64,000 nucleotides of DNA. It comes from JAIEPM01 sp964546815. Lineage in GTDB: Bacteria > Cyanobacteriota > Vampirovibrionia > Obscuribacterales > Obscuribacteraceae. Positions 26,492 to 35,287 of the stretch are shown here, in pieces. The translations under genes were made by a program, and so were the position numbers. The first letter of the stretch is position 1; every line of letters begins with the position of its first letter. Under the pieces are notes generated by a model. That model had not been told where the DNA came from, made no database searches, and saw only the letters and a program-made list of their open reading frames with translations. Location of the stretch: NCBI GenBank assembly GCA_964546815.1, contig CAZJLR010000009.1, forward strand, positions 1 to 64,000. Direction: 5' to 3'.

Positions 26492-27595
26492 TTGAGAGTC
26501 TTAATTATCAGGCTGAGCGCCATGGGGGACATTGTCCACACGCTTCCAGCTGCGGCATTATTAAAGGACAGATTGCCCAATCTAGAGCTCAGCTGGTTGG
26601 TTGAGCCAGCCGGAATCCCTTTGCTGGAAGGCAATCCCGCCGTCGACCGGGTGATAGTATTCCCTAAGAAGAAATGGACCAAGCAACTACGGTCGGTATC
26701 AGCTTGGGGTGCCACCGCCGCTGAAGCCAGGTCGTTTTTAGGATCGCTTAAAGAGCCGCAATTCGATGCTGCGCTTGACTTTCAAGGCTTGCTAAAAAGT
26801 TCGGTGCTGGGCGCCTTATCTGGCGCTAATCTGAGATTCGGTTTCAAAGGCACCAGGGAAGGTGCTGAAAAACTCTTGACCAATGCTCTTGATGTGGGCG
26901 ATTATTTCGGCAATGACACCCACGTCGTCGAGCTAAACCTCCGCCTGGCGGACTTTGCCAGTCGAACGCTGCTTGGAGAGTCGGCAATTACCGGTGGTGC
27001 TTCCCCTTCCTATATATATGATGGCGTTCGCTTTCCACTCCCGGCACCGCCGGCGGAGCGGAAAGCTCAGCTCGACAGCCTTTTGCGCCCGAATGGCAGG
27101 CCTGTTGCCAGTCCTCTTCTTGCTTTGATACCAGGCACCACTTGGGTAACCAAGATTTGGGAAGTCGATAAATGGATTGAGCTGGCCAAACTTTGTCTGG
27201 CTAGAGTTGAAGGTCCCATTCTATTGCTCGGCGGGCCGTCAGAGCTGGAAATGAACGCCAGGATTGCTTCTGCGCTGGGCGACCGGGCTATAGACCTCAG
27301 CGCCAAGACTGATATCGGTGAGCTCATCACTATTTTCCAAGAGACTGGCATCGTCATTGGTGCCGACACCGGGCCTCTTCATCTTGCTGCTGCTGTCGGC
27401 AGGGCTAAAGTGCTAGCTGTTTTCGGCAGCACGCCAGTTGGTCGCAATGGTCCTTATGGTGCTCAATGCTCCACCGTAAGTCTAAACCTTGACTGTCAGC
27501 CGTGTTTCAAGAAAATTTGTCCCCTGGGGACTCTTGCCTGTCTCAAAGAACTCAGTGTTGAAGCGGTATTCAAACGAATACCGTTTGCTCAGTGA
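26492..27595 (+). CDS. Glycosyltransferase family 9 (heptosyltransferase I-like)
   Basis: 367 aa from TTG 26492, with AAGGA upstream. Starts RVLIIRLSAMGDIVHTLPAAALLK, as in WaaC-type ADP-heptose:LPS heptosyltransferases. The C-terminal nucleotide-sugar half has LALIPGTTWVTKIWEVDKWIELA, ILLLGGPSELEMNARIA and GADTGPLHLAAAVGRAKVLAVFGSTPVGRNGPYG. A Cys-containing C-terminal motif (CQPCFKKICPLGTLACLKEL) is seen in some GT9 enzymes. It probably adds heptose or another sugar to a lipid-linked outer-membrane core at the cytoplasmic face. Confidence 0.85.
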   Translation: MRVLIIRLSAMGDIVHTLPAAALLKDRLPNLELSWLVEPAGIPLLEGNPAVDRVIVFPKKKWTKQLRSVSAWGATAAEARSFLGSLKEPQFDAALDFQGLLKSSVLGALSGANLRFGFKGTREGAEKLLTNALDVGDYFGNDTHVVELNLRLADFASRTLLGESAITGGASPSYIYDGVRFPLPAPPAERKAQLDSLLRPNGRPVASPLLALIPGTTWVTKIWEVDKWIELAKLCLARVEGPILLLGGPSELEMNARIASALGDRAIDLSAKTDIGELITIFQETGIVIGADTGPLHLAAAVGRAKVLAVFGSTPVGRNGPYGAQCSTVSLNLDCQPCFKKICPLGTLACLKELSVEAVFKRIPFAQ

Positions 27596-27624
27596 CTCCC
27601 TAAAGAGTATTAGCAAACGGTATT
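27577..27624. terminator. 13-bp inverted repeat between convergent genes
   Basis: AATACCGTTTGCT (27577-27589) and AGCAAACGGTATT (27612-27624) are perfect reverse complements with a 22-nt loop that includes the heptosyltransferase stop codon. A loosely repeated TTAAGCGTGCTGCTT-type sequence follows at 27640-27690. A bidirectional terminator is likely, though the T tract is poor. Confidence 0.5.
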
Positions 27625-27688
27625 GAGATTCTTATTTCTAAGCATGCTGCTTATTTTTAAGCGTGCTGCTTGGTTTTAAGCGCTGTGC

Positions 27689-28147
27689 TTATTCTGTTAC
27701 CCAGCATTGGACTGTGCGAGTCCAGTCTGAGAGCTCTTTTTCATTGAAGAAAATGCCGACTTCGCGCTTGGCGCTTTCTGGGCTGTCTGATCCGTGCACC
27801 ATATTGCGACCGATTTCTAGAGCCAGGTCACCACGAATGGTGCCTAGAGCTGCGGTGGCAGGGTTGGTGGCACCGATAATGTTGCGCGAAATCGCAATTG
27901 CGTCTTTGCCTTCGAGGCACATAGCAACGATTGGTCCTGAAGTAATGAATCCGACAAGTCCTTCGAAGAATGGTTTGCCTTTGTGTTCGCCGTAGTGGTT
28001 TTCAGCAAGTTCACGGCTTACGGTCATGAACTTCATGCCGACAATTTTGAGCCCTTTTCGTTCGAAGCGCGAAATTATCTCGCCGACCAATCCGCGTTGC
28101 ACGCCATCTGGCTTGATAGCAACAAAAGTCCTTTGAAGTTCCGCCAC
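27689..28147 (-). CDS. ndk: Nucleoside diphosphate kinase
   Basis: 152 aa from GTG 28147, preceded by AGAGGAG about 9 nt upstream. This start gives the canonical Ndk length, while longer ATG starts at 28174 and 28198 add an unusual extension. Motifs: FVAIKPDGVQRGLVGEII at the N terminus and NMVHGSDSPESAKREVGIFF, whose His carries the phosphate. It balances NTP pools using ATP in the cytoplasm. Confidence 0.95.
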   Translation of the reverse strand: MAELQRTFVAIKPDGVQRGLVGEIISRFERKGLKIVGMKFMTVSRELAENHYGEHKGKPFFEGLVGFITSGPIVAMCLEGKDAIAISRNIIGATNPATAALGTIRGDLALEIGRNMVHGSDSPESAKREVGIFFNEKELSDWTRTVQCWVTE

Positions 28148-28198
28148 TTTGATTATCTCCTCTGCTGAGTTCATAAACGCACAATGAGCATCGCTCAT

Positions 28199-28261
28199 CA
28201 TGCTAGTAAAGGTGCCATTTTGTTCTCAAAACAAATGGGCAACGCCCTGGATACTAGCATG
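28199..28261. repeat. Nested inverted repeat upstream of ndk
   Basis: Outer arms CATGCTAGTA (28199-28208) and TACTAGCATG (28252-28261) are perfect reverse complements. Inside lies a second imperfect stem, GCCATTTTGTT/AACAAATGGGC. Total span is 63 bp. It sits about 50 bp before the ndk start and about 80 bp after the helicase stop, so it could end helicase transcripts or shape the ndk leader. Confidence 0.55.
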
Positions 28262-28343
28262 TCAAACTGTATGAGGTTGACTCTCGCTGACCTCATGCTC
28301 TTTGCACCAACAAATTTTCCGCAGCTGCTGCGCCCGGGCGAAC

Positions 28344-30989
28344 TTAATTCATCTTTACGAGCTTGGCAAAGCGTGGGTCTAAAACGCGCTTGCCGGCGCT
28401 TTCAAACTTGACTGCGTAAAGCTCTTTGTCGCCTTCGCCGATGACCTCTGCCACAACCCCAACGCCGAATTTGGTGTGCATGACTTGGTCGCCGGTTTTG
28501 AGCCTTTCAAAGTCTGCTTTCGGAGCGATGCCGCTGCCGCCGCTTGGGGCGTCTTGGGGTCCACTGCGAGACAAAACACGGGGTTTTGCCGGTGGCGAAG
28601 ACTGTCTGGCTGCCGGAGATTGCTGATTGCCATAAGATTGACCGCCTGGTCTGTTGCCGTATGACTGGTTTGACGAGCGGCTTCCATATGACTGATTTCC
28701 GCCGCCATAGGACTGATTGCCTGATGAACGGCTTCCATAAGATTGGTTTGAACCACCGTATGAGCCCGATGAGCGCCCGCCGTATGAGTCATTGCCGCCG
28801 CGCGAGGAACGTTCGGAGCCCCATTCGCCTGAACCGGAGCCGAATGAACGCTTTTCGCTGTTTCCGTAGCCACCATAGGAGCCACCGCCGTCGTAGCCAG
28901 CTCCGCCATTTCTGGAGTCATCGCGCTGCTTGACGTCTGCTAGAGCCTCAAGACCCATCATCAAGTCTCCTGAAATTTCATTCAGGAAGCGACTTGGCAA
29001 TGTGTAATTGCTCTGGCCGAAATTGCCAGATTGAAATGATGCGCGTTTTCTTGCGTATGTAAGGTAAAGACGTTCTTCAGCTCTTGTCACGCCTACGTAC
29101 ATGAGGCGTCTTTCTTCTTCCAGCCCAGGAGGCGAGTCGAATGTGCGAGAGTGAGGGAACAAGCCATCTTCAAGCCCAATCAAAAACACGTTTTGGAACT
29201 CGAGTCCTTTTGCCGAGTGCAATGTCATCAGCTTTATGGCGTCTTCGCCTGCTTTGATTGCGTCAAGATCGCTAACGAGCGCGATTCTTGTAAGGAATGC
29301 TTCGAGTGTTGGTTCGTCTGCTATTGACTCGAAATCTTTGGCTACTGCAAGCAATTCCTGCACGTTTTCTACGCGCCCAGTTGCAAGTTCGTCTTTTGCT
29401 GCGGCTGCGTCTTGTTGCAATTTCAGCAAATAAGTAGATTGGCTCAAGACCAATTCGAGCAATTCGGAAACGGGCATTACTGCTGCCATATTGACCCAGC
29501 GTTCTGCCATGATGCCAAACTCTGATAATGACTTGCCGGCTTTGCCTCCGAGATCGGCTATCTTATGCGCTTGCAAGCATGCTTCCAGTGGTCCGATTTT
29601 TGCTTTCTCGGCATAATCAAGCAAGTGTTCGATGCTTGTTTTGCCCAATCCGCGTTTTGGATTGTTGACGCAGCGCTGGAATGATTGAGTATCCATCGGG
29701 TTGTAGATGAATTTCAAATACGAAATTACGTCTTTGATTTCAGCGCGGTCATAAAATCGAGTGCCACCAACCATGGTGTATGGAATGTGGCTGCGCACCA
29801 GAACTTCTTCTATTGCTCGGCTCATTGCGTTTGTTCTATATAGAACGGCGCAATCTGAAAGTGATATGCCACGAGCCTGGAGGCGTTTGGTTTCTTCGGC
29901 AACGAAATAAGCTTCGTCGATTTCGTCTGTGCCACCATGAAGTCTAACTTTTCCGCCCTTGCCGCGGTTGCAGCGCAGTTCTTTTTCTATGCGCTCTGTG
30001 TTGTTTTTTATGATGTTGTTTGCGACATCGAGAATTGTTGAAGTTGATCTGTAATTCTCTTCTAGCTTGATCATTTTGCAGCTGCGATAGTCATTTTGGA
30101 AATTCAAAATGATGCGGAAATCTGCTTTTCTCCAGGAGTAAATCGATTGGTCTACGTCACCGACCACAAGCAAGCTGCGTTCATTCCAGAGAGCTTCAAT
30201 TTCTGCATCGCTGGCAAGTTTGCTTTCAATCGGCGCTAGATATTTGATTAGTTTGAACTGCGAATGGTTTGTGTCTTGAAACTCGTCTACAAGGATGTGT
30301 TTGAATCTTTCTTGCAGTCTTTGTCTGACTTCCAAATTTTGTTCGAGAAGTTGGCTGAAAATGAGAATCAAATCATCGAAGTCCATGGCGTTATTTCGCG
30401 CCAATGCGGCTTGATATCCACTGAATATATTCGCGAATTTTTCGTCGGCATATCGTTTGGCTCCCTGCGAATAAGTTGCCGCATCAATGCCATCATTCTT
30501 AAATGAGGAGATTTTGTTGCGCATTTCGCGAGGTGCGTACATCTTATCGTCTAAGTTCAGTTTGCCGATTACATCTTTGACCAGGCTCAATGTGTCGGTT
30601 TCATCGTAAATAACAAAATTGTTTGACCACTTGTGCCCTTCGGGGCTTGTATATGCGTCGATATCGTTTCTGAGCAGTCTTGCGCATATGCTGTGGAATG
30701 TTCCGATTGTCAGTTTCTTAGCAGTTTGCTCGCCAACAAGCGCTTCTAGCCTGGCTCGCATTTCGCCGGCAGCTTTATTTGTAAATGTCACGCCGAGAAT
30801 CGTGTATGGAGCCTGTCTGAGTTCGCGAAGTAAATAGGCGACTCTGCGTGTCAAAACTGTCGTTTTGCCGCTGCCTGCTCCCGCGACGATCAGTGATGGT
30901 CCCCATTTGAGGCATACAGCCTCTTTTTGTTCAGTATTTAGGCGATCTAATAGGTCTGAGTTCACAATAGTTCCGGTGTTGCTAGTCAT
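28344..30989 (-). CDS. pcrA: UvrD/PcrA-type superfamily 1 DNA helicase with low-complexity tail
   Basis: 881 aa from ATG 30989 (AGGA upstream). SF1A 3'-5' helicase motifs: Q-motif LNTEQKEAV, Walker A GAGSGKTTVL, GTFHSICARLLR, DEFQDTN, VVGDVDQSIYSWRKAD, LEENYRST, TLHSAKGLEFQNVFLIGLEDGLFP and VGVTRAEERLYLTYA. It acts in nucleotide-excision repair and in clearing recombination or replication intermediates. Residues about 690-810 are a long tract of Gly, Ser, Tyr, Asn, Gln and Arg with repeats like NQSYGSRSS. This is followed by a short conserved C-terminal domain (GDQVMHTKFGVGVVAEVIGEGDKELYAVKFESAGKRVL), the PcrA-type RNA polymerase-binding domain. Confidence 0.92.
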   Translation of the reverse strand: MTSNTGTIVNSDLLDRLNTEQKEAVCLKWGPSLIVAGAGSGKTTVLTRRVAYLLRELRQAPYTILGVTFTNKAAGEMRARLEALVGEQTAKKLTIGTFHSICARLLRNDIDAYTSPEGHKWSNNFVIYDETDTLSLVKDVIGKLNLDDKMYAPREMRNKISSFKNDGIDAATYSQGAKRYADEKFANIFSGYQAALARNNAMDFDDLILIFSQLLEQNLEVRQRLQERFKHILVDEFQDTNHSQFKLIKYLAPIESKLASDAEIEALWNERSLLVVGDVDQSIYSWRKADFRIILNFQNDYRSCKMIKLEENYRSTSTILDVANNIIKNNTERIEKELRCNRGKGGKVRLHGGTDEIDEAYFVAEETKRLQARGISLSDCAVLYRTNAMSRAIEEVLVRSHIPYTMVGGTRFYDRAEIKDVISYLKFIYNPMDTQSFQRCVNNPKRGLGKTSIEHLLDYAEKAKIGPLEACLQAHKIADLGGKAGKSLSEFGIMAERWVNMAAVMPVSELLELVLSQSTYLLKLQQDAAAAKDELATGRVENVQELLAVAKDFESIADEPTLEAFLTRIALVSDLDAIKAGEDAIKLMTLHSAKGLEFQNVFLIGLEDGLFPHSRTFDSPPGLEEERRLMYVGVTRAEERLYLTYARKRASFQSGNFGQSNYTLPSRFLNEISGDLMMGLEALADVKQRDDSRNGGAGYDGGGSYGGYGNSEKRSFGSGSGEWGSERSSRGGNDSYGGRSSGSYGGSNQSYGSRSSGNQSYGGGNQSYGSRSSNQSYGNRPGGQSYGNQQSPAARQSSPPAKPRVLSRSGPQDAPSGGSGIAPKADFERLKTGDQVMHTKFGVGVVAEVIGEGDKELYAVKFESAGKRVLDPRFAKLVKMN

Positions 30990-31351
30990 GGAGCTTCCTG
31001 TAGTCAAGTTTGCCGCAGAAATTTTGAATCCACCACAAGTGGATCCGCTTTACAATTAAAAGCCCCTTCAGGCTCAGCTATTCAGTATCGCCGGAGAGCT
31101 GCAAAATCGGTCTGGATGCGGCTCGGAGTCTTTATGACTAATCTGGGTGTCTGGTTAGGATTGAAGAAAAACTATTTTACGACTTGTAAACTGGGACTGT
31201 GAAGGCTTCCTAACGGACGCGACAGAATGTAATCTTAGAGGCGATAGCAATTGCCGGTGGGAGACGCCAGAATCATAGCAGAGCCACTTGGGCTCTGACC
31301 TCAAGAATATTTTGGCTTACTTCTTCCTCAGGTTTAGATGGTGGTGACTAG
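30990..31351. promoter_or_regulatory. Divergent promoter region, helicase and SLOG gene
   Basis: 362 bp between divergent genes. I find no ORF or clear hairpin. TTGAAG near 31161 with an AT-rich stretch downstream is a weak promoter candidate for the plus strand. Nothing else is recognised. Confidence 0.25.
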
Positions 31352-31879
31352 ATGAGTCCAGCAGATCGAGGACAATCCGTATCAGTAACGGTGCCTACCG
31401 TAGATGAATTAGCTCAGGAATTGCTTCTTATTCAGCAATCCGGCCCGAGACGCGTAGCCATAATCGGCTCGCGAAACTTACCATTGACGCATCAGCAGCT
31501 CGTTGAGATGCTTGCTTATGCACTTGTTCTTTCAGGCAACCAGGTTGTAACCAGCGGTGGTGCTAACGGTACCAACATGGCTGCAATTAGAGGAGCACAG
31601 AGAGCCAATCCCGATAGGTTGGAAATAATCTTGCCTCAGACAATCGGGCAGCAGCCCTCTGAAGTGCAAGATTTGCTCATCGGAATTCGCAATATAGTTG
31701 AATATCCAGACAGACGGACAATGACACTGGCTGATGCCAGTAAGTTGTGCAATCACGAGATTGTCGACCGCTGCCAGCAGATTATCTGCTTCCTCTGGCA
31801 TACCAGCTATACGCTAATCGAATCAGTGACTTATGCGAAAGAGCACCGTAAGATAGTAACCAACTTCTATCTGGACTAA
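31352..31879 (+). CDS. SLOG/DprA-like Rossmann protein of cyanobacterial type
   Basis: 175 aa, GGTGGTGA before the ATG. A single Rossmann domain: RRVAIIGSRNLPLTHQQLVEMLAYALVLSGNQVVTSGGANGTNMAAIRGA, then LEIILPQTIGQQPSEVQDLL, MTLADASKLCNHEIVDRCQQIICFLWHTSYTLIESVTYAKEHRKIVTNFYLD. This matches the small cyanobacterial proteins annotated as 'DNA recombination-mediator protein A', which are much shorter than true DprA. The GS.N/GGANG segments resemble SLOG-fold nucleotide-ligand pockets, so a role in sensing or cleaving a nucleotide is possible. Only 4 bp precede mraY, so the two are in an operon. Confidence 0.8.
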   Translation: MSPADRGQSVSVTVPTVDELAQELLLIQQSGPRRVAIIGSRNLPLTHQQLVEMLAYALVLSGNQVVTSGGANGTNMAAIRGAQRANPDRLEIILPQTIGQQPSEVQDLLIGIRNIVEYPDRRTMTLADASKLCNHEIVDRCQQIICFLWHTSYTLIESVTYAKEHRKIVTNFYLD

Positions 31880-31883
31880 GGTT

Positions 31884-33041
31884 TTGACCGATCATCTTTT
31901 GACGGAACAACCGTTTTTGGCGATGCTGATCGCTGTTTTTACGGCGTTCGTCCTTTGCAGGATCGCTTATCCTTTTTACATCAAATGGTTGGTTTCAAAG
32001 CAGCTTGGTCAATTCATTCGTGAAGAGGGCCCGGCCAGTCACGCCGTAAAAGCAAAAACGCCGACCATGGGTGGTCTTTGTTTCATAGTTGGGATTTTGA
32101 TCTCATCTGTGTTTACGATAGCTATATCCGGTGTGTCCAGCATGGATATGAATGAGACATTCCGTGCAGGATTGACTCTTCTGGCCGCCGTGGCTTGCGG
32201 CTTACTTGGTCTTGCTGATGACTACGGGAAAGTAACTAGTAAGTCGAATGCGGGCATATCAGCCAAATTTCGATTGTTTAGCGAATTTTCCATTGGTATG
32301 GTTCTAGGACTTTTGCTTTTGTTTTTTCAGCCTTGCGGAACTGATTTAACTCCCGCTCTGGTACTTGGAATAACAATTGACCCGTTGGGATTTACTACCA
32401 ATTTATTGCCTGCTTTTTCCGGGCCCCTGCAAATGGTCTATTGCTTGCTTCTCTGTCCATTTTTAATGGCAGCCTGCAGCAATGCACTTAATTTGCATGA
32501 TGGTATGGATGGCTTGGCTGGTGGCACGTCCATGATGGTCTTAGCAACCATGGGCATCATGCTCTGTACCGCAGGGCACCTCGCGTTAGCTTGGTTGGCT
32601 TTTGCTGGAGTTGGGGCGCTGCTTGCATTTCTTATTTTCAACAAGTATCCAGCCAAAGTTTTTATGGGCGATACTGGCAGTCTTTTCCTCGGCGCATTGA
32701 TGGCTGGGCTGGTTGTTTGCGGCGGTCTGCTGATTTGGTTTGTGCCGATGGCGCTGATCTACATTGCTGAAACCATTTCTGTAATGGCTCAGGTAACCTA
32801 TTTCAAGCTAACGAAGCCATACACACCAGATAAACCCATGTCTCCAATTTCACTGGCAATTTACAAGCTAACTCATAAGCTTCCAGGACAAGGAAAGAGA
32901 TTGTTGAGAATGGCACCAATACATCATCATTTTGAAGCTATCGCTGGCGAAAAGGGGAAGCCTGAAACGACAGTTGTTGAGTGGTTCTGGCTGGTTCAAC
33001 TTGCACTTTGTTCTGCATGCTTCTACTTGTTCAAACGCTAG
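31884..33041 (+). CDS. mraY: Phospho-N-acetylmuramoyl-pentapeptide transferase MraY
   Basis: 385 aa from TTG 31884 with AAGG upstream. A polytopic membrane enzyme that makes lipid I from UDP-MurNAc-pentapeptide and undecaprenyl phosphate. Signatures: HAVKAKTPTMGGL, GLADDYGK, NALNLHDGMDGLAGG, FMGDTGSLFLGA, and the MraY-specific MAPIHHHFE near the C terminus. The catalytic Asp residues are in the DD and NLHDGMDG motifs. It is isolated from the usual mur/fts cluster. Confidence 0.95.
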   Translation: MTDHLLTEQPFLAMLIAVFTAFVLCRIAYPFYIKWLVSKQLGQFIREEGPASHAVKAKTPTMGGLCFIVGILISSVFTIAISGVSSMDMNETFRAGLTLLAAVACGLLGLADDYGKVTSKSNAGISAKFRLFSEFSIGMVLGLLLLFFQPCGTDLTPALVLGITIDPLGFTTNLLPAFSGPLQMVYCLLLCPFLMAACSNALNLHDGMDGLAGGTSMMVLATMGIMLCTAGHLALAWLAFAGVGALLAFLIFNKYPAKVFMGDTGSLFLGALMAGLVVCGGLLIWFVPMALIYIAETISVMAQVTYFKLTKPYTPDKPMSPISLAIYKLTHKLPGQGKRLLRMAPIHHHFEAIAGEKGKPETTVVEWFWLVQLALCSACFYLFKR

Positions 33042-33083
33042 TCTCAAGTGTTTGAATGAATCATGCACTTTAGAAGTTCAACC

Positions 33084-33183
33084 NNNNNNNNNNNNNNNNN
33101 NNNNNNNNNNNNNNNNNNNNNNNNNNNNNNNNNNNNNNNNNNNNNNNNNNNNNNNNNNNNNNNNNNNNNNNNNNNNNNNNNNN
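33084..33183. other. Assembly gap (100 N) inside a 40-bp repeat array
   Basis: 100 N of nominal length. The left flank ends GTTCAACC and the right flank begins GATATCGGTTGAG, the two halves of the palindrome in the 40-bp repeat. So the gap very probably hides further copies. Confidence 0.95.
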
Positions 33184-33316
33184 GATATCGGTTGAGCAAA
33201 GAAAGCACTTTGTAAGTTCAACCGATATCGGTTGAGCAAAGAAAGCACTTTGTAAGTTCAACCGATATCGGTTGAGCAGAGAGAACACTTTGAAAGTTCA
33301 ACCGATATCGGTTGAG
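33184..33316. repeat. 40-bp repeat array with 18-bp palindromes
   Basis: Units of about 40 bp. Each contains the perfect 18-bp palindrome TCAACCGATATCGGTTGA (33218-33235, 33258-33275, 33298-33315) separated by GCAAAGAAAGCACTTTGTAAGT or a close variant. A half palindrome is seen at each side of the gap. Palindromes recur at 40 bp, about four helix turns, so bound proteins would lie on nearly the same face. It lies directly before the TPR/kinase/HD-GYP operon and after mraY. It could be a regulator-binding array; spacers are not unique, so it is not CRISPR. Confidence 0.8.
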
Positions 33317-33438
33317 CTTTGGCAAGAAGACATAATGACTACTCAGGGAAGTGGAAGTCGGTTGCTCGGCAGAATGTGCTGGGCTTCCACTGGGGACTCT
33401 TCGTTATATACTTGCAATGGCTTGAGAAAGATAAGATC

Positions 33439-35286
33439 GTGGCTGCAAAGGTCAATCAACTTGTTAATGAGCTTTTGTCACAGGGACGCTGGGACGAAGC
33501 CTATTCTATGTTGGCTAATTACGTGAGTCAGCAGCCGGGTGACCCTGAAGCTTTGTTTGAACTTGGCAAGTTTTGTTATTCAGCTGGACGTTTTCAGGAA
33601 GCAGAAAAAACGCTCAAGCAATCGAGCATCGGTCCATTTGCATCTGAATCGAATTATTTGCTGGGCTTGACTCTGTTGAAATTGAACCGACCGGCTGAGG
33701 CAGTTGGCGCCTTCCGTGAAGCATGCGAAGCGAAGGAAGGCTATGCGCTTGGGCATTTGCACTGGGGCATTGCACTTTCAGCTATGTCTAGTTGGCGCGG
33801 GGCGCTTGGGCAATTTAAGCAAGCATTGAAAATCAATCCCAAGTTGTTGATTGCTTACTATCAGGCTGGCGTTGCCTCGTACAAACTGCAGTCATTTGAT
33901 GAATCGGTTGAATTTTTCCAACAGGCTACTCAGATTGACCCTGAATTTGCTGAGGCCTGGTTGGCACTTGCTATGGCTCAAGCTGCTGCTAACGACATTG
34001 ATGGCGCTGTGGCTAGTTTTGATAAAGCCTGGCAAGTAGATCCTTCGCAAGCTTCCACCAAACGCAGTTGGGCAGCACTCTTGATGAAAGTTGGACGCTA
34101 TGACGAGGCTTCTAAGCAGTTTCAAGACGCATTGAATATGAATACGCAACTAGTGGATGCTCGCGAGAGAAGTTTGATTTATAACGACTGGGGCGTAAAT
34201 CTATATCAGCAGGGCAAGCTGGAAGAATCAGCTGAGAAGCTTATTCAAGCAGTTGGCGTTGACCCGAATTTTGTCGAAGGGCGTATTAATCTCGGGCTTG
34301 TAAAAACAAGCATGAAAGAGTTTGAGCACGCTCAAGAAGAGTTTATGAAAATTCTGGAAATCGACCCTGAGTGCATAGACGCGCGCATGCAGCTGGGGAT
34401 CAATGCATTCTTGATGAAGCGCTACAAAGAAGCTCAGGGACATTTGCAGGCTGCGTTGAGCAAGGGGCTTGATGTTCCTAATCTACGTCTTTGGCTGGGC
34501 TTCTCGTATATGTCGCTGCGAGAGTTTGAGAAAGCCGAAGAAAATTTCCAAAAGATACTCAGCGAGTTTCCTGATAGTGCCATAGCTCTTGACGCATTGG
34601 GAGCCAGTTTGGCATTTCAGGATAGGCATATTGAGGCAGTGCAAAAGTTTCAAGCATGCTTGCAAAAGAAACCAGATTACGCACTTGCTCACCTTCATCT
34701 AGCGCGCAGTTATGAAGCTTCGGGACGAAGCGGTGATGCTTTAAATGAGTACAAGCGCGCAGTAAACAAAGATCCTAAATGTTTCGAGCCAGAAAAAGAA
34801 CTTGTCGAAGAACTTTTGAGAATGAATCAATATGAGCTTGTGCAGAACAAGTCGATAAAACTGCTTGAGCTCATGCCTTCAGACACCGAATCATATCTCA
34901 CACTCGCGCGAGCCTACAAAGGACAAGGAAAAACTGAAGAAGCAATGCAAGCTTTAAGTGCCTTACTGCAGATAGATCCCAATTTCGGCGCTGCTTACGT
35001 GATGCAAGGTCAGCTCTATTTGTCGCAAGGCTTGCTTCTTGATGCTGATGAAAAATTCAGAGTCGCGTCTCAATTGTATGAGGGCGACACTATCTTGTAT
35101 TACGGATGGGGCAAGACATTGGGGCTATTAGGCTTGCACGAATTGGCTCTGGAAAAGTTTGAAAAAGCAAACGAGATTGATCCATTTGACGCTGACACTT
35201 ACGAAGCTTGGGGGGCCACCCTCAAAATTCTAGGTCGCTATCAGGAAGCTGCGGAAATATACAGGAAGGCTGCGGAGTACATTTAG
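33439..35286 (+). CDS. Tetratricopeptide repeat protein
   Basis: About 615 aa from GTG 33439; the frame opens at TTG 33319 but the first 40 residues look non-native, so the start is uncertain. Almost the whole protein is TPR units of 34 residues, for example PEALFELGKFCYSAGRFQEAEKTL, YALGHLHWGIALSAMSSWRGALGQFKQAL and AEAWLALAMAQAAANDIDGAVASFDKAW. It has no signal peptide or membrane helix, so it is likely a cytoplasmic protein-binding scaffold. It ends 1 bp before the kinase TTG start, so it probably works in the same pathway. Confidence 0.85.
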   Translation: MAAKVNQLVNELLSQGRWDEAYSMLANYVSQQPGDPEALFELGKFCYSAGRFQEAEKTLKQSSIGPFASESNYLLGLTLLKLNRPAEAVGAFREACEAKEGYALGHLHWGIALSAMSSWRGALGQFKQALKINPKLLIAYYQAGVASYKLQSFDESVEFFQQATQIDPEFAEAWLALAMAQAAANDIDGAVASFDKAWQVDPSQASTKRSWAALLMKVGRYDEASKQFQDALNMNTQLVDARERSLIYNDWGVNLYQQGKLEESAEKLIQAVGVDPNFVEGRINLGLVKTSMKEFEHAQEEFMKILEIDPECIDARMQLGINAFLMKRYKEAQGHLQAALSKGLDVPNLRLWLGFSYMSLREFEKAEENFQKILSEFPDSAIALDALGASLAFQDRHIEAVQKFQACLQKKPDYALAHLHLARSYEASGRSGDALNEYKRAVNKDPKCFEPEKELVEELLRMNQYELVQNKSIKLLELMPSDTESYLTLARAYKGQGKTEEAMQALSALLQIDPNFGAAYVMQGQLYLSQGLLLDADEKFRVASQLYEGDTILYYGWGKTLGLLGLHELALEKFEKANEIDPFDADTYEAWGATLKILGRYQEAAEIYRKAAEYI

Positions 35287-35287
35287 A

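Noticed and set aside
33184..33316. CRISPR array
   Set aside because: Repeats are nearly contiguous 40-bp units with the same linker each time; there are no unique spacers and no cas genes.
33319..33438. N-terminal 40 residues of the TPR gene frame
   Set aside because: They overlap the end of the repeat region, look unlike the repeats and lack a ribosome site; GTG 33439 preferred, though not proven.
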